DNA of 48,281 nucleotides from Clostridia bacterium (GTDB lineage: Bacteria; Bacillota; Clostridia; Oscillospirales; CAG-272), in NCBI GenBank assembly GCA_017465885.1, contig JAFTVG010000012.1:1-48281 (forward strand). Reading direction: 5' to 3'. The translations under genes were made by a program, and so were the position numbers. This document shows, piece by piece, positions 24,284-31,691 of the stretch. Within the stretch, counting starts at the first letter, position 1. Each line of letters opens with the position of its first letter. A model generated the notes under the pieces. That model did no database searches and was not told where the DNA came from. It saw only the letters and a program-made list of their open reading frames with translations.

Positions 24284-24493
24284 ATGTTCGTATATCCGCG
24301 CGTCAGGGATCTGAGAGAGGATCATGACAAGACCCAAAGGCAGATCGCCGAGTTTTTGCATATGCAATTGACCGTCTATCAGCGTTACGAGCGGGGTGAG
24401 CGGGAGCTTCCCCTGTGGGCGGCAATCAAGCTTGCCGACTACTACGGTGTGACCCTTGACTACCTGGTGGGCAGAGAACGAGGCGGCGTTTGA
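24284..24493 (+). CDS. Small XRE-family regulator
   Basis: 69 aa, one helix-turn-helix: LREDHDKTQRQIAEFLHM, TVYQRYERGERELPLW, LADYYGVTLDYLVGR. This is the common clostridial form of the XRE/Cro domain, with the YxRYErGeR recognition segment. ATG 24284 follows GGGAGGAAAACC. It is divergent from the zinc-ribbon gene, with palindromes between the two that suggest autoregulation. The gap 24494-24627 carries a dispersed repeat and no gene. Confidence 0.92.
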   Translation: MFVYPRVRDLREDHDKTQRQIAEFLHMQLTVYQRYERGERELPLWAAIKLADYYGVTLDYLVGRERGGV

Positions 24494-24572
24494 CCGCACA
24501 AAGGCGCACGGCAAAGATATTGCGCAAAGAAACAAAAACGGTAAAGAAACCAAAATGGTCCGCTAAAACGGA

Positions 24573-24593
24573 CTTCTCATAAGGAAGTTTACT
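24573..24593. repeat. Dispersed 21-bp repeat CTTCTCATAAGGAAGTTTACT, copy 2
   Basis: Identical to 13328-13348; hairpin core CTTCTCATAAGGAAG. It lies downstream of the small XRE gene. Confidence 0.75.
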
Positions 24594-24627
24594 TGCAATA
24601 ATAAAATTGCTCTGCAATAAAGAAGAC

Positions 24628-24657
24628 CCCCGATAGATTGTAAATAATCTGTCGGGG
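24628..24657. terminator. Bidirectional terminator
   Basis: CCCCGATAGATT pairs with AATCTGTCGGGG (one G-T wobble), loop 24640-24645, with an AT-rich tail. It lies between the XRE gene (+) and the acetyltransferase gene (-). Confidence 0.8.
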
Positions 24658-24669
24658 ATTATTGTATTT

Positions 24670-25197
24670 TTATAACAAAAACTCCATATATCTGTCTTGT
24701 TTGGTATCTACATATTCAGGAATGATTTCCAAGGCATCTTTACACCCAATATTAAAATAAAAATTCACAGTTTCAACAGAGGGTATTGCAGAAATGAAAA
24801 TTTTGTCTGCCTTCAATAGCCTTGCACAGTTACAAATTTCAAAAAACAGTTTTTTTCCAATACCTTTTCTTTTATATCTATCATCTACAAACAGCATTGT
24901 CATATTGGCATATTTTGCTGTTTTCCCTAATAAGCATGCATCTATAGAACAGAACCCAATTAAAATATCTTCATCAAACGCCGCAACAACAAAGCCACCT
25001 CGTTCGATTTGTTGTTGCAAATATTGCGATATCCATTTCTTTTTTTCGAGGCTCCATTCACGCTGAATATGTGTATCGGTCGTTTTCCACTCGTTGTTGT
25101 CATGTATATATGTTTTCGTTATTACTTGATGATGACAAAAATCAAATAACAGTTCAGACACAATATTTTCAATAGTTAAAGTTATAATCTTTACCAT
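24670..25197 (-). CDS. GNAT-family N-acetyltransferase
   Basis: 175 aa. Transfers an acetyl group from acetyl-CoA; acceptor unknown. The acetyl-CoA loop reads RYKRKGIGKKLF (R110 to K115 fits R/Q-x-x-G-x-G/A), preceded by the strand MTMLFVDD and followed by the helix FFEICNCARLLKADKIFI. The C-terminal VNFYFNIGCKDALEIIPEYVD is the usual last strand-helix unit. ATG follows GAAGGAGG. Base composition is clearly more AT-rich than the flanking genes, suggesting recent acquisition. No operon partner. Confidence 0.9.
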   Translation of the reverse strand: MVKIITLTIENIVSELLFDFCHHQVITKTYIHDNNEWKTTDTHIQREWSLEKKKWISQYLQQQIERGGFVVAAFDEDILIGFCSIDACLLGKTAKYANMTMLFVDDRYKRKGIGKKLFFEICNCARLLKADKIFISAIPSVETVNFYFNIGCKDALEIIPEYVDTKQDRYMEFLL

Positions 25198-25319
25198 ATA
25201 TGCCTCCTTCGAATAAGTTGCTTTATCGCCAGTTTCGCATTTGTTTTACAAATGCATCGGGCGAAGCCCATACCCCTATTCATAATAGCACGAATCAGCA
25301 GAGAAAGCAAGAGTTATAT

Positions 25320-25511
25320 TCCGACTTCGTCGGAGTGATATTATTGCTACCGCAATAGTGATATTGAAGCCTTGCGGCTTCAGTGATATTTTATTCGCCT
25401 CCAAAAACTTGCGAAGCAAATACCACTCGGCGTGAGCCGAATACCACTGCGAAGCAATATCACTCGCCGCAGGCGAATAAAACTGCCCAACTTCCTTATG
25501 AGAAGTTGGGC
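25320..25511. repeat. Array of eight short hairpins with GTGATAT / ATATCAC spacers
   Basis: In order: TCCGACTTCGTCGGA (25320), ATTGCTACCGCAAT (25343), TGAAGCCTTGCGGCTTCA (25365), TTCGC...GCGAA (25394-25415), CGGCGTGAGCCG (25428), TGCGAAGCA (25448), CGCCGCAGGCG (25465) and a 27-nt stem ending in GAAGTTGGGC (25485-25511). Left spacers read GTGATATT; right spacers read ATACCACT or ATATCACT, the reverse complement. The whole is thus a loose inverted repeat of modules. No open frame fits. It occupies most of the gap 25198-25573. Confidence 0.8.
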
Positions 25512-25573
25512 AAAGCACCCCCTTTCTTTTTAAAAAGGAAAAAGCAGGAGCAAAATCGCCCCGTTCCCCGCAA

Positions 25574-25590
25574 CTCAACCAACGGTTAAG
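25574..25590. promoter_or_regulatory. 17-bp palindrome CTCAACC-AAC-GGTTAAG
   Basis: Same 7-3-7 design as 8976 and 13188, with one mismatch in the right arm. It lies 20 bp upstream of the -35 and 43 bp upstream of the -10 of the LRR lipoprotein gene. Confidence 0.65.
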
Positions 25591-25610
25591 TTTTTTTTGA
25601 AGGGAACACC

Positions 25611-25639
25611 TTGCTTTCAAGGTCAAAGCGTGCTATACT
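25611..25639 (+). promoter_or_regulatory. Promoter of the LRR lipoprotein gene
   Basis: TTGCTT (25611-25616), 17-bp spacer, TATACT (25634-25639). The imperfect -35 is in keeping with need for an activator at the palindrome upstream. Confidence 0.7.
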
Positions 25640-25705
25640 GTAAAACAAACGAAGCCCCGCGCAAGAAAAGCAGGGGCATCTATTTTTGATGAAAGAGAGT
25701 TTCCC

Positions 25706-27301
25706 ATGAGCAAAAAAATGACCCTTCTCCTTTGTGCCCTTCTTTGCACACTCCTTTGCACCCTTTTTTGTGCCTGCGGAGAGGAGCTTCCCAATACCGA
25801 GCCGCCTTCTTCCGCCACCGAGCAGTCTGAAGACGACGGCTCTTCCGCCGCGGAGCAATCCAAAGAAGAAAGCCCTTCTCCTTTGCCCCCCGAAAGTGAG
25901 ACGTCCTCCCCTTCGGAGGAGGGCTGTGCCCACGGCAACGTGGAAATCCTGCCTGCGGTGGAAGCCACCTGCCAAAAAGAGGGTATGAGCGAAGGACGCC
26001 GCTGTAAGGATTGCGGCAAGGTGCTCTCAGAGCAGGTCGTCCTGCCCGTGGGCGGTCACAAGGAGGTTATAGACGAGGCAGTAAAGCCCACCTGCTCCCA
26101 AATGGGTTGGACTGCGGGGGCTCATTGCGCATACTGCGGTGAAACGTTAAAGTGGCAGGAGCCCGTGGAAATGCCCCTTCACCAGTTTAAAGACGGCACC
26201 TGCAGCCGTTGCGGCATTCCCACCCACAGCCAAGGGCTTTATTACACGTTAAGCAACGACCAAAGCTACTACATCCTTGACAGCGTGGGCAATTGCAAGG
26301 ACAAAACGCTGATCATTCCCCCGCTTTACGGCGGATTGCCCGTAAAGGAACTCAACGCCTTTGACTCTCAGTACGCCACGGCAGTGGTCATTCCCGACAG
26401 CGTCACCACCCTTTCCTCCCGTCTTTTCTATCAGAATGAGATCCTGCGGGAGGTGACCCTGGGTGCAGGCGTGACCGAGGTGGGCGCCCTGACCTTTGCA
26501 GACTGTACCGCACTTGAAAAGATCACCCTGCGTGGCAAGGTCCACTTTGGCAAATCCTGCTTTGAAGACACCAAGAATATAAAGGAACTGCACGTTGCGG
26601 ATATCGCCTCCTGGTGTCAGTCCACCTTCAGCGCCTCTGCGGGATATCCCCTGCAGTATGGCGGCGGTGTCATCTGTCTTGACGGAGAGCCCATCGTGGA
26701 TCTGGTGATTCCCGAGGGCGTGACCGAAATCGGTGCTTCTTGCTTTAAAAACTGCACGAGCATCAAAAAAGTGTCTTTCCCCGAAGGTCTGGCGGTCATC
26801 GGCGAGCAGGCGTTTTACGGCTGCACCGCCCTTGAAGAGCTGACCCTGCCCGCCACGGCAGCGCAGGTAAAATCGTCTGCCTTTGCAAAATGCACCTCCC
26901 TGAAGGAGGTGCGGGCAGAAGAGGGCGTTGCGAGCATCTCCATGCACGCCTTTAACGGCTGTACTGCCCTTGAAAGGGTCAGCCTGCCCAATAGCGTAAC
27001 AGCCATCTCCACCTCCTGCTTTGAGGGCTGCTCGGCACTCAAAAGCCTGACCTTCGGCAAAGAAACCAAATCGATTTCAAGAAACGCCTTCAAGGGCTGT
27101 ACGGCACTCACCAACGTCATTCTGCCAAAGAGCTTGGAAACGGTGGAGGACGCCGCATTCGAGGGGCTTGCGGGGCAATGCTACTTCTTGGAAGCAGACG
27201 CCTTGCCCGCAGGCTTTGCAAGCCGTTGGACGGGCAAGGACGCGTCGGTTTATACGGGTGGGCAGTGGTCCCTTGTAAACGGCACGCCCACGGTTGGGTG
27301 A
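25706..27301 (+). CDS. BspA-type leucine-rich-repeat lipoprotein
   Basis: 531 aa. Signal peptide with lipobox-like CACG near C24, an acidic Ser/Glu-rich linker to about residue 72, then three Cys-pair segments (TCQKEGMSEGRRCKDCGKVL, TCSQMGWTAGAHCAYCGETL, TCSRCG) of the kind seen in clostridial surface proteins. From about residue 200 it consists of LRR_5 (BspA/TpLRR) units with the F-x-x-C-T-A-L-E-x-I/V-x-L-P pattern, for example AFYGCTALEELTLP and AFNGCTALERVSLP. Such proteins sit on the cell surface and often bind host or matrix proteins. ATG follows GAAAGAGAG. The palindrome at its promoter links it to the two XRE paralogs. Confidence 0.9.
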   Translation: MSKKMTLLLCALLCTLLCTLFCACGEELPNTEPPSSATEQSEDDGSSAAEQSKEESPSPLPPESETSSPSEEGCAHGNVEILPAVEATCQKEGMSEGRRCKDCGKVLSEQVVLPVGGHKEVIDEAVKPTCSQMGWTAGAHCAYCGETLKWQEPVEMPLHQFKDGTCSRCGIPTHSQGLYYTLSNDQSYYILDSVGNCKDKTLIIPPLYGGLPVKELNAFDSQYATAVVIPDSVTTLSSRLFYQNEILREVTLGAGVTEVGALTFADCTALEKITLRGKVHFGKSCFEDTKNIKELHVADIASWCQSTFSASAGYPLQYGGGVICLDGEPIVDLVIPEGVTEIGASCFKNCTSIKKVSFPEGLAVIGEQAFYGCTALEELTLPATAAQVKSSAFAKCTSLKEVRAEEGVASISMHAFNGCTALERVSLPNSVTAISTSCFEGCSALKSLTFGKETKSISRNAFKGCTALTNVILPKSLETVEDAAFEGLAGQCYFLEADALPAGFASRWTGKDASVYTGGQWSLVNGTPTVG

Positions 27302-27333
27302 TCAAAAGCGTTTTTTCTTAAAAGCATCCATAT

Positions 27334-27379
27334 GCACCGCACGCTTCGGCATTTAAATGAAGCGATGCGGTGCTTTTTT
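27334..27379 (+). terminator. Terminator of the LRR lipoprotein gene
   Basis: GCACCGCACGCTTC pairs with GAAGCGATGCGGTGC (small bulge), followed by TTTTTT. Confidence 0.85.
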
Positions 27380-27380
27380 C

Positions 27381-27409
27381 TTGACAAAAAGCAACTTTTG
27401 TGTCATACT
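27381..27409 (+). promoter_or_regulatory. Promoter of the YgjV-like gene
   Basis: TTGACA (27381-27386), 17-bp spacer, CATACT (27404-27409), directly after the preceding terminator. Confidence 0.8.
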
Positions 27410-27450
27410 GTCTTTAAAGAAGGAACGATTCAAAGGACGAAAAAACTTTT

Positions 27451-28011
27451 ATGGACGGCATTTTTAATTCTTTCAAAAATCTGATCGAAAGCTACGGCGC
27501 CCTCTGGCTCATCGGGCAGGGCTTTGGCATTATTGCCATCGTGCTGGGCTTTTTGTCTTACCAGGTAAAAACCAAAAGCAAGCTGCTCTTTTTGCAGGGC
27601 GCGGTGGCGCTTGCCTTCATCATTCACTATCTGCTCATCGGTGCTTACACCGGTATGGCGATGAACGCACTCAACATTCTGCGCAACCTTTTATACGACC
27701 GCCGCACCAAAAAAGGAAGCACCGGCAAAGCCCTTCCCATCATTTTCGTCATCGTGCAGGCGGTGATGTGCCTCTTTACCTGGGACGGCTGGTATTCCAT
27801 CTTCATTCTGGCGGGCATCTGCATCAACACCTACTGTATGTCGCTGTCAGACCCCCAGAAGGTGCGAAAGAGCATCCTCGTCACCTCTCCTCTGGTGCTT
27901 GTTTACGATCTTTTTGCCCGCTCCATCGGCGGCACCGTCTACGAGTCGGTGGCGCTTTGCTCGGCGATCATCGGCATTTTGCGGATGAGGAAAAAGGAAA
28001 ACGCACGCTGA
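27451..28011 (+). CDS. YgjV-family inner membrane protein
   Basis: 186 aa with about five hydrophobic spans. The blocks ALWLIGQGFGIIAIVLGFLSYQVK, KLLFLQGAVALAFIIHYLLIG, AMNALNILRNLLYDRR and WYSIFILAGICINTYCMSLSDPQKVRKSI (each cited in part) match the YgjV family (PF10688), whose function is not established. Its layout of short helices with SYQ and N-x-x-R-N resembles SWEET/PQ-loop-like transporters. ATG follows AAAGGAC. Transcribed alone. Confidence 0.85.
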   Translation: MDGIFNSFKNLIESYGALWLIGQGFGIIAIVLGFLSYQVKTKSKLLFLQGAVALAFIIHYLLIGAYTGMAMNALNILRNLLYDRRTKKGSTGKALPIIFVIVQAVMCLFTWDGWYSIFILAGICINTYCMSLSDPQKVRKSILVTSPLVLVYDLFARSIGGTVYESVALCSAIIGILRMRKKENAR

Positions 28012-28174
28012 TCAAAAGGCACTTCCCCTCCCAAAGGAGCCTTGGAACGACGGCAAAAAAACGAGGGAGCCTCGGGGACGTCTTGACTGCGGTTGAGAGA
28101 TCCCCTTTTTGATTCTTTTTCTTGCTGTTTATTGCTGTTTTTAAGCATATACGGAAGCAAAGGCAGCCCCTTCC

Positions 28175-28206
28175 TTCAAAAAAAGCGGGCAAGCGCGTTT
28201 TTTGAA
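28175..28206 (+). terminator. Possible terminator in an A/T-tract region
   Basis: TTCAAAAAAAGCG pairs with CGCGTTTTTTGAA around GGCAAG. It lies 160 bp after the YgjV-like gene. The gap 28012-28383 otherwise holds long A and T runs and no gene; I see no clear promoter for the lipoprotein genes that follow. Confidence 0.4.
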
Positions 28207-28383
28207 AAAAAACAAAAATTTTTTTGATTTTTTTCAAAAAAACCGAAACAAACGCGAAAAAAAAACGACTACTACAGTAGAAGGACCTCTACAGCGCAGG
28301 AAAATGAACAAATTCTGTCATTTTGTTGCACTGTTTACCCTTTTCAACATTTCTGATCTACAGAGAAAGGCTCAGGTGATCTT

Positions 28384-29991
28384 ATGAAAAACCGGATACT
28401 GAAATTCTTCGCGATCCTTTTGGCAGGACTGATACTCTTGCCCCTCCTTGCCGCCTGCGACGATCCCTTTTATAACAGTCTGCCCGAGCAGTCCTCCAAA
28501 GATCCCTTGGAGGGCGGACAGAGCTCCTCCACCAAGGAGGAAGAGGGCAAGCCCGTGATCAACGAGCGCTTTGACGGGGAAAAGGTGCGCTTCGCCGTCA
28601 ACGGCTATGGGCTCAACAGCCGCTCCATCGACATCGGCGAGGGCGATGATCCCGCAAATATAGTCGACGTTCAGATCAATAAAAGAAACGCACAGGTTGA
28701 AAAAGAGCTGGGCGTGGATATCGAGCTTGCGTACGTTGGCGGACTGCAGACCTTCTTTGGCGAGCTTCAGCCCATCCTTGCCTCCGAGCTTTACGTTTAC
28801 GACGTGCTGGGTCTTTATCAGTATTTCGACCTGGGGCTTGCCCTTGGCGACACCGTCGGCTCCTTTTATAACTTTTTGGATATGCCCGAGGGCGTGACCT
28901 CCTATATCGATCTTGACGCATCCTATTGGAGCAAGGAGCTGCAAAACACCCTCGTCTATAAGGATAAGCTCTATTGCATTACGGGCGATCTGAATCTGTC
29001 TTATCTCAGCACCATGTTCGTTTCCTACGTCAACGCACGGCTGTGGGAGGAGTATAAGGACGAGATCGCAGACCTTGAGCATTCGGGCGGCTACCGTGAT
29101 CCCTACGACATCGTAAACAACGGCTACTGGACCATGGATTTGTGGATGGAGCTTTCGCGGCTGGTCTACGAGGACACCAATAAAAATAAAGTGCAAGACT
29201 ATCTTGACCGCGCCGGTCTGATGACCTACGATCAGCAGTTAAACAATATTATGGTAGATATGCTGATCGCGGGAAGCCACGTGACCTACTCCGATCGAAA
29301 CGGAGAGGGCACCCCCCAAGTGAAGATCAACACCGAAAAAAACACCGCCTTCTACTACAAGCTCTACAAGCTGCTGTGCGAAAGCAACGCCGTGACCATC
29401 CCCTGGCTTGGCACCGAAGAGGACATGAGCAAAACCTACATCCTCGACATCTTTGCAGATGGCAACGTGCTTTTGAATCTGAACACCCTTGCGGGCGCAG
29501 AAATGTATCTTTCCGATATGAAGGACGACTACTATATTCTGCCCCTGCCCATGTTTGATCACGCCCAGTTTGACAAAAGCAGTCCCTCCCTTGGCTACGC
29601 CACGCAGGTGGGCGACAGCGTCAGCCAATACGCCATCTGCACCGCTATCGGGGACGAAAAGCTTCCCTGTGTGACGGCGACCTTGGAGCTGATGGGGTAT
29701 TATTCCAAGGAGTGGGTGACCCCTGCCTATTATAGGAAGATGCTGGGAGAGCGCTACGACAAGGATCCCCGCACCGCCGCGGCGCTGGAGCTGACCCGCG
29801 CAGGCGTCTATTCGGACTTCGTGCTGGTGTGGTCCTACAGACTTGACAACATCACCTGGCAGTGGCGCCAGAAATTCACCGAAAAGGACAAGATTGAAAA
29901 CAACCTGAGATCCTGGCAGAGAAACGTGACGGGCAAGCTCAAGAATCAGCTGCTTGACGAAATAGAAACAGCGTTTTTTAATTATAAATGA
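28384..29991 (+). CDS. Solute-binding-like lipoprotein, paralog 1 of 3
   Basis: 535 aa. Lipobox LLAAC at C25, then a Ser/Lys/Glu-rich linker (QSSKDPLEGGQSSSTKEEEG). The mature part has the look of a family 1 extracellular solute-binding protein of sugar ABC transporters: beta-alpha alternation, VRFAVNGYG, QINKRNAQVEKELGVDIEL, SYLSTMFVSYVNARLWEEY, GYWTMDLWMELSRLVYED, YYILPLPMFD. No permease or ATPase gene lies anywhere in the window. ATG follows a weak site (CTCAGGTGATCTT). Two closely similar genes follow in tandem. Ligand unknown; it could serve a distant transporter or act as a surface glycan-binding protein. Confidence 0.82.
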   Translation: MKNRILKFFAILLAGLILLPLLAACDDPFYNSLPEQSSKDPLEGGQSSSTKEEEGKPVINERFDGEKVRFAVNGYGLNSRSIDIGEGDDPANIVDVQINKRNAQVEKELGVDIELAYVGGLQTFFGELQPILASELYVYDVLGLYQYFDLGLALGDTVGSFYNFLDMPEGVTSYIDLDASYWSKELQNTLVYKDKLYCITGDLNLSYLSTMFVSYVNARLWEEYKDEIADLEHSGGYRDPYDIVNNGYWTMDLWMELSRLVYEDTNKNKVQDYLDRAGLMTYDQQLNNIMVDMLIAGSHVTYSDRNGEGTPQVKINTEKNTAFYYKLYKLLCESNAVTIPWLGTEEDMSKTYILDIFADGNVLLNLNTLAGAEMYLSDMKDDYYILPLPMFDHAQFDKSSPSLGYATQVGDSVSQYAICTAIGDEKLPCVTATLELMGYYSKEWVTPAYYRKMLGERYDKDPRTAAALELTRAGVYSDFVLVWSYRLDNITWQWRQKFTEKDKIENNLRSWQRNVTGKLKNQLLDEIETAFFNYK

Positions 29992-30034
29992 AAAATCGCC
30001 CCCAAAAAACGAATAAAACGAAAGGAGCATCCCT

Positions 30035-31651
30035 ATGAAAACCGTATTTTTGAAATTTTCCGCGATCCTTTTGGCAGGACTGATGCTCTTGCCCCTCCTT
30101 GCCGCCTGCGACGATCCCTTTTATAACAGTCTGCCCGAGCAGTCCTCCAAAGATCCCTTGGAGGGCGGACAGAGCTCCTCCACCAAGGAGGAAGAGGGCA
30201 AGCCAGTGATCAACGAGCGCTTTGTCGGGGAAACGGTGCGCTTCGCCGTCAACGGCGAAGGGGTCAACAGCCGCTCCATCGCCCTTGGCGTAGGCGATGA
30301 TCCCACGAATGCCGTGAACGTGCAGATCAACAAAAGAAACGAGCAGGTGGAAAAAGAGCTGGGCGTGGATATCGAGCTTTCGTACGTTGGCGGAATGCAG
30401 ACCTTCTATGGCATCCTTCAGCCCATCCTCGCCTCCGAGCTTTACGTTTACGACGTGCTGGGCCTTTCCCAATATTTTGACCTGGGGCTTGCCCTTGGCG
30501 ACACCGTCGGCTCCTTTTATAACCTTGCCGATCTGCCCGAGGGCGTGACCTCCTACCTCAACCCCGAGGCTTCCTACTGGTCAAAGTCGCTTTACGAGGC
30601 AACGTCCTACAAAAAAGTAAGCTTTTTCATCACGGGCGATCTGAATATGGGATCTCTTGGCGGTCTTTTCGTTTCCTACGTCAACGCACGGATGTGGGAG
30701 GAGTATAAGGACGAGATCGCAGGTCTTGAGCATTCGGGCGGCTACTCGGATATTTACGATCTGGTAAATAACGGCTACTGGACGCTGGATTTGTGGATGG
30801 AGCTTTCACGGCTGGTCTATGAGGACACCAATAAAAACAATGTGCAAGACTATCTTGACCGCGCCGGTCTGATGACCTACGATCAGCAGTTAAATAACGT
30901 TATGACGGATATGATCCTTGCGGGAAGCCACGCCACCTTCTCCACGCTTGACGATCGGGGCACGCCGAAGGCGGAGATCAACACCGAAAAGAACAACGCC
31001 ATTTATCAAAAGCTGTATACGCTGCTGTGCGAAAGTGACGCCGTGACCATCCCCTGGCTTGGCACCGAAGAGAACAAGGACGAAAACTATATCCTCGACG
31101 TCTTTGCAGAGGGCAACGTGCTTTTGAACCTGAACACCCTTGCGGGCGCAGAAAAGTATCTTTCCGATATGAAGGACGACTACTATATTCTGCCCCTGCC
31201 CATGTTTGACCACGCTCAGTTTGACAAAAACAGTCCCTCTCTTGGCTATGCTTCCTCCTTGCTTGGCGAACACATCAACCAGTACGCCATCTGCAAACCC
31301 ATCGGAGACGAAAAGCTTCCCTGTGTGACGGCGACCTTGGAGCTGATGGGGTATTATTCCAAGGAGTGGGTGACCCCCACCTATTACAAAACCGTGCTGG
31401 GAGAGCGCTACGGCAAGGATCCCCGTGCCGCCGCCGCGCTGGAGCTGACCCGCGCAGGACTTTACACCGACTTCGTGATGGTGTGGTCAAACAAACTTGA
31501 CAACGTCAACTGGCAGTGGCGTCAGCACTTCACCGAAAAGGACAAGATCGAAAACAACCTGAGACATTGGGACAGAAACGTGACGGGCAAGCTCAACGGC
31601 TCTCTGCTTGAGGAGTTTGAGCCCGGCTGTAGCTGGGGTTGGATCGAATAA
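30035..31651 (+). CDS. Solute-binding-like lipoprotein, paralog 2 of 3
   Basis: 538 aa. Very close to paralog 1 over its whole length, including the lipobox LLAAC, the same linker and the blocks EYKDEIAGLEHSGGY, DRAGLMTYDQQLNN and LPCVTATLELMGYYSKEWVTP. Differences cluster in surface-like stretches (for example GDLNMGSLGGLFVSY against GDLNLSYLSTMFVSY, and the C-terminus EFEPGCSWGWIE). The ATG follows GAAAGGAGCATCCCT. The leader and first 60 bases are almost identical to those of paralog 3. It lies 43 bp after paralog 1 and is probably cotranscribed. Confidence 0.82.
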   Translation: MKTVFLKFSAILLAGLMLLPLLAACDDPFYNSLPEQSSKDPLEGGQSSSTKEEEGKPVINERFVGETVRFAVNGEGVNSRSIALGVGDDPTNAVNVQINKRNEQVEKELGVDIELSYVGGMQTFYGILQPILASELYVYDVLGLSQYFDLGLALGDTVGSFYNLADLPEGVTSYLNPEASYWSKSLYEATSYKKVSFFITGDLNMGSLGGLFVSYVNARMWEEYKDEIAGLEHSGGYSDIYDLVNNGYWTLDLWMELSRLVYEDTNKNNVQDYLDRAGLMTYDQQLNNVMTDMILAGSHATFSTLDDRGTPKAEINTEKNNAIYQKLYTLLCESDAVTIPWLGTEENKDENYILDVFAEGNVLLNLNTLAGAEKYLSDMKDDYYILPLPMFDHAQFDKNSPSLGYASSLLGEHINQYAICKPIGDEKLPCVTATLELMGYYSKEWVTPTYYKTVLGERYGKDPRAAAALELTRAGLYTDFVMVWSNKLDNVNWQWRQHFTEKDKIENNLRHWDRNVTGKLNGSLLEEFEPGCSWGWIE

Positions 31652-31691
31652 AACGCATCCAAAAAACGAATAAAACGAAAGGAGCATCCCT

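Noticed and set aside
25320..25511. CRISPR array or integron attC site
   Set aside because: No constant repeat of CRISPR length and no cas genes; hairpins are short and varied, and no integrase or cassette structure is present.
28084..28097. Fourth copy of the CAACC-N3-GGTTG palindrome (TGCGGTTGAG)
   Set aside because: Only the right arm is present; the left arm does not match and no promoter lies at the fixed distance.
28207..28383. Riboswitch or promoter in the A/T-tract leader of the solute-binding-like genes
   Set aside because: I could find neither convincing -35/-10 hexamers nor a recognisable aptamer; the region is mainly A and T runs.
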